From NCBI GenBank assembly GCA_964423615.1, contig CAYRFQ010000079.1:1-37115 (forward strand): a stretch of DNA of 37,115 bases. The letters are read 5' to 3'. Under the pieces are notes generated by a model, which did no database searches, was not told the DNA's origin, and was given only the letters and a program-made list of their open reading frames with translations. This DNA is from CAYRFQ01 sp964423615. GTDB taxonomy: Bacteria; Planctomycetota; Planctomycetia; Gemmatales; Gemmataceae. The first letter of the stretch is position 1, and each line of letters starts with the position of its first letter. Made by a program: the position numbers and the translations under genes. Positions 22,880 through 30,169 of this stretch are shown piece after piece.

Positions 22880-24088
22880 ATGTCTTTCCAGAGAACCGAC
22901 ACACCACGAGCGGCCATGATCGACAGTACTTTCACTGAATTCACGCCACCGAATCCAATCGATTTGGAAGAAACCACTCTGGCCCCGTACGCAATGCGTA
23001 CTCGGTCTAGTCGAGGCCGCAAACATCCGGAGGAAACTCACCTCTATCGCACGCCTTATCAACGAGATCGTGACCGGATCGTCCACTGCACGGCCTTCCG
23101 AAGGCTAATGCACAAGACCCAAGTCTTGGTAACTCAAACCAATGATCATCATCGCACTCGGCTGACTCATACGCTCGAAGTCGCTGCCATCAGCCGAACC
23201 CTGGCACGCCATCTGGGGCTCAACGAAGACCTGACCGAAGCGATCGCACTGGCACACGATTTGGGCCATCCACCCTTCGGACACGCAGGAGAAGAAGCGC
23301 TCAACGAGTGCATGGAAGGGCACGGCGGATTCGAACACAACCAACACGGACTTCGGATTCTCGATAAACTCGAATACCGTTATGCTGATTTTCCAGGTTT
23401 GAATTTGTCCTGGGAAGTCCTCCAAGCCCAGGCTTTGCATTCCAAACGCCGGGATGCGGAAGAAATTCTACCCTACACCCAACACGGACAACCGACCCTC
23501 GAAGCCCAAATCGTCGATGAGGCAGACAGTTTGGCATACAACGTTCACGACATCGATGACGCGTTGAGCGTCGGACTCATCACGTTCGATGACCTCAAAG
23601 ACGTCGAGGCTTGGCGACTCGGTGTCGAAACGGTCCGAAGTCGTCATGGCGAATTGGAGCCACTTCAATTCCAACCGGCGGTCCTTCGTGCGTTAATCGA
23701 TTGGCTCGTGACCGACCTGTTTCGGTCCACCAAACTTCGGCTGGCCCAGGAGGAAATCCGATCCCTGGAGGATGTCCAGAACGCAAAAACGTCCCTCGTC
23801 ACTGCAAGCCCTGAACTCCTCCGGATTACAAAGGCCCTCCAGCAGTTTTTGTATTTTCGCGTGTATCGTCACCATCGCGTCTTGCGGATGGCCAATAAGG
23901 GACGTCTAATACTGAAAAGGTTATTTCAAGCCTTCTGCGACCAGCCCGATTTGTTGCCGGAACGATATTCCCAGCGAGCGCGAGAAACATCTGTTGTAAG
24001 GACGGTTTCTGACTACATCGCTGGGATGACAGACCGATATGCCCAAGAAGAATATTTGAAGTTGTTCCAACCGTTTACACCTGTTTAA
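22880..24088 (+). CDS. dgt: dGTPase-like deoxynucleoside triphosphate triphosphohydrolase (HD domain)
   Basis: A 402-residue HD-superfamily enzyme that removes triphosphate from dNTPs, lowering the deoxynucleotide pool. Seen are LYRTPYQRDRDRIVHCTAFRR, the metal ligands His97 (RTRLTHTLEVA) and His126-Asp127 (ALAHDLGHPPFGH), the GGFEHNQHGLRIL block and VDEADSLAYNVHDIDDAL, which provides the last Asp. Length and motif order fit the dGTPase-like group (type 2 dNTPases), which is not always strict for dGTP. The first ATG is used; a second at 22916 (residue 13) is also possible and neither ribosome-binding site is strong. It shares a plus-strand run with the HIT gene before it and the PIN-TRAM gene 170 bases after. 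Confidence 0.93.
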   Translation: MSFQRTDTPRAAMIDSTFTEFTPPNPIDLEETTLAPYAMRTRSSRGRKHPEETHLYRTPYQRDRDRIVHCTAFRRLMHKTQVLVTQTNDHHRTRLTHTLEVAAISRTLARHLGLNEDLTEAIALAHDLGHPPFGHAGEEALNECMEGHGGFEHNQHGLRILDKLEYRYADFPGLNLSWEVLQAQALHSKRRDAEEILPYTQHGQPTLEAQIVDEADSLAYNVHDIDDALSVGLITFDDLKDVEAWRLGVETVRSRHGELEPLQFQPAVLRALIDWLVTDLFRSTKLRLAQEEIRSLEDVQNAKTSLVTASPELLRITKALQQFLYFRVYRHHRVLRMANKGRLILKRLFQAFCDQPDLLPERYSQRARETSVVRTVSDYIAGMTDRYAQEEYLKLFQPFTPV

Positions 24089-24258
24089 AATTATCTATCG
24101 TTCTTTCATGCCCCTGAGAGGTGGAAAATTATTGCCTGTCGAACCTTTTTCCTTGGTGCCAAGCTCGCTTGAAACCAGGGAAAATGGGCCGGACCTCGGG
24201 GGTTGCATATTAAACATACCTTGGGGGGTACCAGGTTTCCGCCTGGCTACTTGGATCA

Positions 24259-25350
24259 ATGGCAAACAAAGAACATCATTTCATTGCTGCCCCGCGCTCG
24301 GGAGCTGTATTACTTCTAGTCTTACGTGGAACGTTCATGGCCATGATCCTCGGAGTGGCCACAGCCGGTTTCAACCTCTTTTGGGAAGCCAATGCCGCAA
24401 TTGCACTGGGTGTGTTCGGTGGCATGGTGTTCATTGGTTTGGTCACGATTGGGCTGGATCTGTTGACCAAGCATAAGGAAATCACCACGATTTCTGCCGT
24501 GTTCTTCGGATTATTGATCGGATTTTTACTCGGTCAGTTATTTTGGGTCGCACTCAAGCCAGCCGCCGAGGAAATTTTCAAAAATCACATCGACAACATC
24601 GAAGCCATTGGAGTCGGGGTGGTCACGCTCATTACATGTTATGTGGCCGTCTCGTTGCTCTTGCAAACCAAAGACGAATTTCGGTTCATTATCCCTTATG
24701 TCGAATTTTCCAAGCAAATCAAAGGTGGACGTCCTCTCGTCTTGGACACAAGCGTAATTATCGACGGCAGGATTGCCGATATTTGTGAAACAGGGATCAT
24801 CGACACCAAGTTGATACTTCCTCGATTCGTCTTGCAAGAACTCCAGAGTATCGCCGACAGCTCCGACAAGATGAAACGAAATCGCGGTCGTCGTGGTCTC
24901 GACATCCTCAAAAAGCTGCAATCCAATACCAAAATCGAACTGGAGATGCACGAAGGAAACATCCAAGAGCTTCGCAACGTCCAGAAAGTCGATGAGCGAT
25001 TGGTCGTGTTGGCCAAGTTCTTGGGTGGTCGGGTCGTCACGAACGATTTCAACTTGAACAAGATCGCTCAACTCCAGGGCGTTGAGGTCATCAACCTCAA
25101 CGAACTGGCCAACTCGTTGAAACTCGTAGCCTTACCTGGAGAAGCGTTACACCTGAAGATCATCAAACAGGGAGACCAGCCAGGCCAAGGTGTGGGCTAT
25201 CTCGACGACGGCACGATGGTCGTTGTCGAGCACGGTCGAGGTGCCATCGGGCAGGACGTCACCATAATCGTGACAAGTGTTTTGCAGACTCCCGCGGGGA
25301 GAATGATCTTTGGAAAAATTGAGGGTCCTCTTTCATCCGAAAAATCTTGA
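24259..25350 (+). CDS. Membrane-anchored PIN-TRAM domain protein (YacL family)
   Basis: A 363-residue protein. Four membrane segments fill residues 15-135, then a PIN nuclease domain (about 157-285) with acidic residues Asp163 (VLDTSVIIDGR), Glu194 (VLQELQ), Asp245 (KVDERLV) and Asp263 (TNDFNL), and a C-terminal TRAM domain (about 292-353, with GVGYLDDGTMVVVE and TPAGRMIFG), an RNA-binding beta fold. This architecture is that of the Gram-positive YacL family and is found widely; an RNA-cleaving or RNA-binding role at the membrane is expected, but the true substrate is unknown. All four metal ligands are present. There is no antitoxin gene beside it, so it is not a toxin-antitoxin PIN. The TPR gene follows after 26 bases. 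Confidence 0.94.
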   Translation: MANKEHHFIAAPRSGAVLLLVLRGTFMAMILGVATAGFNLFWEANAAIALGVFGGMVFIGLVTIGLDLLTKHKEITTISAVFFGLLIGFLLGQLFWVALKPAAEEIFKNHIDNIEAIGVGVVTLITCYVAVSLLLQTKDEFRFIIPYVEFSKQIKGGRPLVLDTSVIIDGRIADICETGIIDTKLILPRFVLQELQSIADSSDKMKRNRGRRGLDILKKLQSNTKIELEMHEGNIQELRNVQKVDERLVVLAKFLGGRVVTNDFNLNKIAQLQGVEVINLNELANSLKLVALPGEALHLKIIKQGDQPGQGVGYLDDGTMVVVEHGRGAIGQDVTIIVTSVLQTPAGRMIFGKIEGPLSSEKS

Positions 25351-25376
25351 ACCCCGAGGATGGAGACGCTGCACGA

Positions 25377-26183
25377 ATGACATCCCAAACAAGCCGTTAC
25401 TTCCCAACACAAAATCGACTTGGTTCATCCCATCCTGGTCTCCGGAAGGGACAACCTTTTACTCTCGTTTTATCTCTTTGTATGTCCCTGGCCCTTGCGA
25501 TGAGTATTCCCGTACCAGCCATCGCCCAATCTGGGGACGGTTCCGACGACTCCCAACCAAAGTCGGATTTGGCATTGGTCGAACGTTTGTTGGTTGCCAG
25601 GCGAGAATACCGTAAAACCTTGGAGAAGCTTCGGGCGTTCTACATCGAACAAGGTACTTTGGACAAAGCCAAGTGGGCTGAAGAGGAACTCATTGGTTTT
25701 CACAGGGTTACCAAACGAGCCTTTCGACTCGAGCTCGACGTTCCACCGCCAACCCTCCGTGGCAAAGTCAATGTGCTCAAAGCCAATCGCCTCTACATCC
25801 TGGCCATGGGCTACAAGGGTAAAGGTTGGGGGTCCGATTACACAGACAACCAACGACGCGCGGAGTTACTCCTGCGTCAGCTCATTACACAGTACCCGCA
25901 AAGCAATCGCATCTCGGATGCAGCCTATCAACTCGGCGACCTGTACGAAAAGAAGCCCTACCAACACTACAAGCGTGCAGCACTGTATTTCGAGCGCTGC
26001 TACCAATGGAATCCCATGACACAATTCGACGCACGCTTACGGGCTGCCCGTATTTACGACAAAAACCTCCTCAACCGCGACAGAGCAATTGACATCTACA
26101 AAGAGGCTGCCCGAAAAGAAGCCGACCAGGCACGGGTAGAAGAAGCTCTCGGCCGGATCAAAGAACTTCGAAATCAACAATAG
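25377..26183 (+). CDS. Secreted TPR-repeat protein
   Basis: A 268-residue protein. A late signal peptide (about residues 28-50, LVLSLCMSLALAMSIPVPAIA, cut before Gln) exports it. The mature part has TPR-type helices: LVERLLVARREYRKTLEKLR, ELLLRQLITQYPQSNRISDAAYQLGDLYE, AALYFERCYQWNP and AARIYDKNLLNRDRAIDIYK, like BamD/YbgF-type periplasmic repeat proteins. ATG 25377 has GGAGA about ten bases before; an in-frame TTG at 25347 overlaps the PIN-TRAM stop but seems less likely. A protein-protein scaffold in the periplasm is the likely role; no partner is visible. No terminator seen after it. Confidence 0.82.
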   Translation: MTSQTSRYFPTQNRLGSSHPGLRKGQPFTLVLSLCMSLALAMSIPVPAIAQSGDGSDDSQPKSDLALVERLLVARREYRKTLEKLRAFYIEQGTLDKAKWAEEELIGFHRVTKRAFRLELDVPPPTLRGKVNVLKANRLYILAMGYKGKGWGSDYTDNQRRAELLLRQLITQYPQSNRISDAAYQLGDLYEKKPYQHYKRAALYFERCYQWNPMTQFDARLRAARIYDKNLLNRDRAIDIYKEAARKEADQARVEEALGRIKELRNQQ

Positions 26184-26300
26184 ACAAGTGCTAGAGACCT
26201 GGCAAAACAAACCGCTTCGAAATTAACAAAGTTTAGAGCGTTTCAAGCTTGAATTGGGCACAGTCTTTTCCTTTTCAAAATCCTTCTTACCGCTTGGGTA

Positions 26301-26421
26301 GTCGGATAAACAAGTGTCGTGTTTTGGTTTGTAAACTCCGAAGGAGCGAGAAATCCTAGCCGTGGGTGGAAACCCACGGGACCCGAAGAACCAACACAAA
26401 CACGACTCTAATTCATCCGAC
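26301..26421 (+). repeat. Dispersed hairpin repeat, copy A (upstream on map, beyond the zwf 3' end)
   Basis: About 120 bases that fold on themselves: GTCGGAT (26301-26307) pairs with ATCCGAC (26415-26421), GTCGTGTTTTGG-like sequence with CACAAACACGAC, and CCGTGGGT with ACCCACGG at the tip (26360-26379). The core 26343-26404 matches 28334-28395 at about 50 of 62 positions in the same orientation. This looks like a REP/BIME-type extragenic repeat. Confidence 0.75.
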
Positions 26422-26448
26422 CGCCCGAGGGGAGAAGCCCCCAAAACC

Positions 26449-26509
26449 CGAGCGAAGCGGGAAACATAGCGAGCGAAGCGGGAAACATAGCGAGCGAAGC
26501 GGGACACGC
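26449..26509 (+). repeat. Three-copy 21-bp tandem repeat
   Basis: CGAGCGAAGCGGGAAACATAG occurs at 26449-26469 and 26470-26490 without a difference, then a shortened copy ending GGACACGC at 26491-26509. It stands between hairpin repeat copy A and the end of zwf and is non-coding. Confidence 0.88.
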
Positions 26510-26555
26510 ACCGGATGAGCGCGAAACAGGCGGTTCTCGTGCCTGATCGCATAAC

Positions 26556-27998
26556 TCAATCATGATGACAGAGCGACAGCCACTCTCGCCCAATCTGTCC
26601 GATCAGCGAGTTGGCATTTTCCGGACCCTTCGAGCCGACAGGGTATGACTCGGGTTGTCCCAATGTTCCATCCTCTGCTGCCGCAATCATCGGATCCATG
26701 ATCTCCCAGGCACGCTCTATCTCGTCGGCTCGCATGAAGAGCGTCGCATCCCCTTGAATGGCATCTTGAATGAGCCGCTCGTAAGCTTCTGGCAATTCGA
26801 CGTCCGGGTACGAATCTCGATAGTGAAAGTCCAAATCCGAAGTGCAAATCCGAACCTGGTCCGGAACTTTGCTCTGGAAGTTAATGTGAATTCCTTCGTC
26901 AGGTTGGATGCACAAAGACAACCGATTGCAATCGAGCGTTTGTCCCTCCGGCAACGGGAACATCAGATGCGGCGGACAAACATACTGGACGACTATCTCC
27001 GTCAACCGTTGATCTAAACCTTTTCCAGACCTGAGAAAGAACGGAACACCTTGCCAGCGGGAATTGGCTATGTTCAATTGCAAGGCGGCATATGTCGGCG
27101 TCTTCGAATCTACGGGAACGTCTTTTTCGTTAAGATACCCTTCATACTGGCCGCAAACGAGATGATTCCTGGCCTGTTCCGTCGTGGGTACTTCGATGGC
27201 ATCGAGCAGTTTCAACTTTTCGTCGCGAAAACGTTTCGCCTCGAATTGGGCTGGAGCTTCCATCGCAACGAGGGTCATGAGTTGCAAGAGGTGATTTTGA
27301 AACATGTCCCGCAGAACCCCCGATGAGTCGTAGTACCCGGCTCGACTTCCGACGATTCCAGTTTCGGCCACCGTGATTTGGACGTGCTCGATGTAGTTCC
27401 GATTCCAAAGCGGTTCGAAGAGAGTATTGGCGAATCGGAACATCAACACATTTTGAACGGTTTCCTTGCCCAGATAATGGTCGATACGAAAGACCTGCTC
27501 CTCCCGAAAATGGACGTGTATGGCCTCGTGCAACTCCTTGGCGGATTGGAGGTTTTGCCCGAACGGTTTTTCGATCACGATTCGACGCCAGCCGCCTTGT
27601 TCCACATCGAGTCCAGAGGCCGTGAGTTGTTTGACGATTTTGCCATACAAGCCCGGAGCCACCGAAAGATAAAACAAGACGTCTCCCTGTAAACGACCCT
27701 CCTGCTCAAGTTGATCTTTCAGCTTGGTGAGTCCGCCTTCAGCAGCGGCGTCCGTCGCGAAATAGCTCACCTTCTGCGAAAACGCCTCCCACGACAAGCC
27801 ATTGGTGTTTAACTCTTTCGACGGCATCACCTTTTCTCGATAGGCTTCATCGGTGTATTCCGACCGAGACACCCCAACGACCTTTGTGTCATCTGGAAGG
27901 CGTTGTTTGCCCGCAAGACGAAATAACGCAGGGATCAACTTTCTTGCGGCCAAATCCCCAGACGCCCCAAACAAAATCACAGTTAATGGCGTTGCCAT
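26556..27998 (-). CDS. zwf: Glucose-6-phosphate 1-dehydrogenase
   Basis: A 480-residue enzyme that oxidises glucose 6-phosphate to 6-phosphogluconolactone with NADP+, the first step of the oxidative pentose phosphate and Entner-Doudoroff routes. Motifs are the NADP-binding GASGDLAARKLIPALF (11-26), EKPFG (143-147), the substrate-site RIDHYLGKE (171-179), RNYIEHVQITVAE and DMFQNHLLQL with the catalytic His. Length is normal. A strong ribosome-binding site (GGAGAGGGAAGAAC) precedes the ATG. No pgl, gnd or edd lies beside it; both sides are repeat-bearing non-coding DNA, so it is probably transcribed alone. Confidence 0.97.
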   Translation of the reverse strand: MATPLTVILFGASGDLAARKLIPALFRLAGKQRLPDDTKVVGVSRSEYTDEAYREKVMPSKELNTNGLSWEAFSQKVSYFATDAAAEGGLTKLKDQLEQEGRLQGDVLFYLSVAPGLYGKIVKQLTASGLDVEQGGWRRIVIEKPFGQNLQSAKELHEAIHVHFREEQVFRIDHYLGKETVQNVLMFRFANTLFEPLWNRNYIEHVQITVAETGIVGSRAGYYDSSGVLRDMFQNHLLQLMTLVAMEAPAQFEAKRFRDEKLKLLDAIEVPTTEQARNHLVCGQYEGYLNEKDVPVDSKTPTYAALQLNIANSRWQGVPFFLRSGKGLDQRLTEIVVQYVCPPHLMFPLPEGQTLDCNRLSLCIQPDEGIHINFQSKVPDQVRICTSDLDFHYRDSYPDVELPEAYERLIQDAIQGDATLFMRADEIERAWEIMDPMIAAAEDGTLGQPESYPVGSKGPENANSLIGQIGREWLSLCHHD

Positions 27999-28333
27999 GT
28001 TCTTCCCTCTCCTGGATTGTTATGGTCGGACCACCTCAAGACCATCTCACTGTGGCCCCGAAGCACCCAGCTTGTTTTACCGGAAGATGGCCCGCTCGTC
28101 TGAGTAGTGGCGCGGTAAGGAGATTTCGCGAGGACCTGCGGCAGCGCAATCGGTCACGAATCGTCAGGAAAGTGACCTTCATCGCTGTTCGTATTTTTGA
28201 GACTTGCGTGGATGATGTAGCAGCCACACTTGGAACGCGAAATTTTTTGTCATCCGGTTTTCTTGTTTGTCGTAGGTGCACGCGGCGGGCTGTCGTATCA
28301 ATCAATGGCGTGTTGTAGCTTTTCAGCCCCGCT
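27999..28333. other. Non-coding region upstream of zwf
   Basis: About 330 bases with only short frames lacking start signals. It should hold the zwf promoter (minus strand), but no clear -35/-10 pair can be chosen. The left arm of hairpin repeat copy B probably begins near 28300 (GCGTGTTGTAG). Confidence 0.45.
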
Positions 28334-28395
28334 GGAGCGAAAGATCCTGCCCGTGGGTGTGAACCCACAAAACCCTAAGAACCACAACAAACACG
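28334..28395 (+). repeat. Dispersed hairpin repeat, copy B
   Basis: 62 bases from GGAGCG to AAACACG, about 80% equal to copy A at 26343-26404 and in the same orientation. The tip keeps TGGGTGTGAACCCA as a shorter stem. The GCGTGTTGTAG sequence before it is a partial partner of the CAACAAACACG after it, so the outer stem is partly kept. Confidence 0.75.
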
Positions 28396-28628
28396 TAGTT
28401 GTCCGACCGACCCTGGCGTGTACTTGGAAAGCTCGGCCAAGACAAAGGTACATACGAGCCGCGTATACCCACGAACCGGACAAGCATTTCTTTTGCATTC
28501 CCATTGTGCCTGCTACTTGGATTCATGAGCCGCACAAGGTCTCAATAGCAAGGATGTGAAGTGACACTGAGCGACCCTAGCACCATTCCATCGCTACCAC
28601 GAACGAACAACAGTAAAACCGACGTCCC

Positions 28629-28665
28629 AAAGAAAAACGCCGACAGGTTCGTTTCTGTCGGCGTT
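28629..28665 (-). terminator. Terminator of the Asn/Arg-rich secreted protein gene
   Basis: On the minus strand AACGCCGACAG and CTGTCGGCGTT form a perfect 11-bp stem (28665-28655 with 28646-28636) around an eight-base loop, followed by TTTCTTT. It lies about 70 bases past the stop codon at 28737. On the plus strand only TGCTCATTT follows, so the minus strand is preferred. Confidence 0.72.
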
Positions 28666-28736
28666 TGCTCATTTCAGTTCATATCGACTAAAAGCATAAG
28701 GGGCTAGTGCTGGTTGTTGGACAGCCTTGGATGCGT

Positions 28737-29696
28737 CTACCGACGTTTCCCCTTATTTCGTTGGCCAGTGGCTGATTCGGCCAACGCAACAACGAGAATT
28801 CCAACCACGGGAGGACCGTTGGGCCGTTGCGCACCACTAGCTGGTATTCCTGGTTCGTTCCCCTTTTTGGTCACTTCTCCCAGGACAGCCGCCAGTGGGT
28901 TATTTTTCTGATTTCCCTCTGGCTCAGGCTTCTTGGTCTTGGGATTCTCTTTTTGTTCCTTCTTGGGAGATGGCTGCGATTTCGTCTTCCCAAAATACAA
29001 AACAACCCCTTGCCCAGGCATCAAGTTTTCCAGATCAGTCTTATAGCCTGGCAGTTTCGGGTGCTTCATTTTGGTCAATTCATCTTTCGTGTACTTCTTG
29101 AGGAATCCTTTTTCATCGTACCGTTGCGCAAGAACTTGCTGAGCCACTTGGACGTCGGAGGAAATCGGCAAAGTGAACTCTTTCGTGTATGTCTTGTAGC
29201 TCATGTTGCGAGCTTGTTGTTGGAGTTGCTTTTGGAGTTGTTGAACACGCCGGATGTATTCCTGGCGTTGGCGCAACGCAGCTTGCCGGGCCTGCTGTTG
29301 GAGGCGTTGGAGTTGTTGTCGCAGTGCCTGAGCCGAGTTCCTACCCCCACGATTCCCTCCACCTCGGTTATTTCGAAATCGGTTTCGGTTATTGTTCCGG
29401 TTCCGATTGAGGTTATTGCGGTTTCGGTTGTTACGATATCGGTTGTTGTTGCCATTACCGTTTTGTTGCCCGGGCTTGGCGATGGGAACTTTAATTTCGA
29501 CCTCAATCGTCACAGATCGACTCGTCGAATCGATCGATACGACACGACCGGAGATGCCCTTCATTCGCGCCAATGCGGCGTAGTCTTGGCGAGTTGTTTC
29601 GAGGGGTGTCTGGGTGTTCTTACCTTGACCATAGGTGCTACTCGAAGTGAGACTGAGCAGAGCGCCCATCACAGTAATCGTCGCCAAACGAATCAT
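28737..29696 (-). CDS. Secreted low-complexity protein rich in Asn, Arg and Gln
   Basis: A 319-residue protein with a signal peptide (MIRLATITVMGALLSLTSSS, cut after TYG) behind AGGAG. A short beta segment (GRVVSIDSTSRSVTIEVEIK, about 50-70) is followed by an Asn/Arg/Gly run (about 78-120, NRNNLNRNRNNNRNR type) and a Gln/Arg coiled stretch (124-165, LRQQLQRLQQQARQAALRQR). Then comes a more ordered part (about 170-235; KEFTLPISSDVQVAQQVLAQ, PGQGVVLYFG) and a Lys/Pro/Asn tail. The two ordered parts together look like one small beta domain split by the low-complexity insert; relatives occur in planctomycetes without known function. The basic charge suggests binding to acidic polymers or nucleic acid, a guess. 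An 11-bp stem terminator follows it. Confidence 0.8.
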   Translation of the reverse strand: MIRLATITVMGALLSLTSSSTYGQGKNTQTPLETTRQDYAALARMKGISGRVVSIDSTSRSVTIEVEIKVPIAKPGQQNGNGNNNRYRNNRNRNNLNRNRNNNRNRFRNNRGGGNRGGRNSAQALRQQLQRLQQQARQAALRQRQEYIRRVQQLQKQLQQQARNMSYKTYTKEFTLPISSDVQVAQQVLAQRYDEKGFLKKYTKDELTKMKHPKLPGYKTDLENLMPGQGVVLYFGKTKSQPSPKKEQKENPKTKKPEPEGNQKNNPLAAVLGEVTKKGNEPGIPASGAQRPNGPPVVGILVVALAESATGQRNKGKRR

Positions 29697-30169
29697 ATTT
29701 GTGTACTCCTGACCAAAAGCGAAACTCTTCCCCTCGAACGCCTCCGACTGTTACCTGATTATCAATCAAATTAGACTCCTCGACCACCAGAAAGTTCCGA
29801 AACTTGGTTCGGTAAACGCCATTTCGGCGTCCTCCTCTGGATTTTGGAATTGGGATATGGCTCGAAATCGTAGATACACGCGGCTGTCGTGTCCGTTTCT
29901 GTCGATTGGCTCGCGTGTCCTTTTTCTGGACTGCGGTCGAGTCTTCGAGAGCCGCGCCTAACTGCGACGACCAAAGGAATCCAAAATCCACAGGCACGCC
30001 CCATCTCGGTTGTCGTTGTGGTTTCTCACCTAACTTCATAAACTGAATTTTGAAATCTAAAGTCAGAGTTCTGACTCCAAAGCAACGACTACTCGCCCAC
30101 CAACCTTGGTGCCACTCCTCAGTGGTTGGTCCGAATGGATTTCTCTCCTCAACGTTGGGTGAGCCTACC
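29697..30169. other. Divergent intergenic region
   Basis: About 470 bases between two divergent genes. A minus-strand frame crosses it (30342 to 29638) and could be started at ATG 30039, but there is no ribosome-binding site and it runs through the start of the next gene, so I do not call it. Promoters for both sides should be here; none can be pointed to. Confidence 0.45.

Noticed and set aside
24259..25350. PIN-domain protein as a VapC-type toxin
   Set aside because: It has four membrane segments and a TRAM domain and no antitoxin partner, which fits the housekeeping YacL-type family.
26449..26509. CRISPR-like array
   Set aside because: The 21-bp units are directly joined without spacers, and no cas gene is present.
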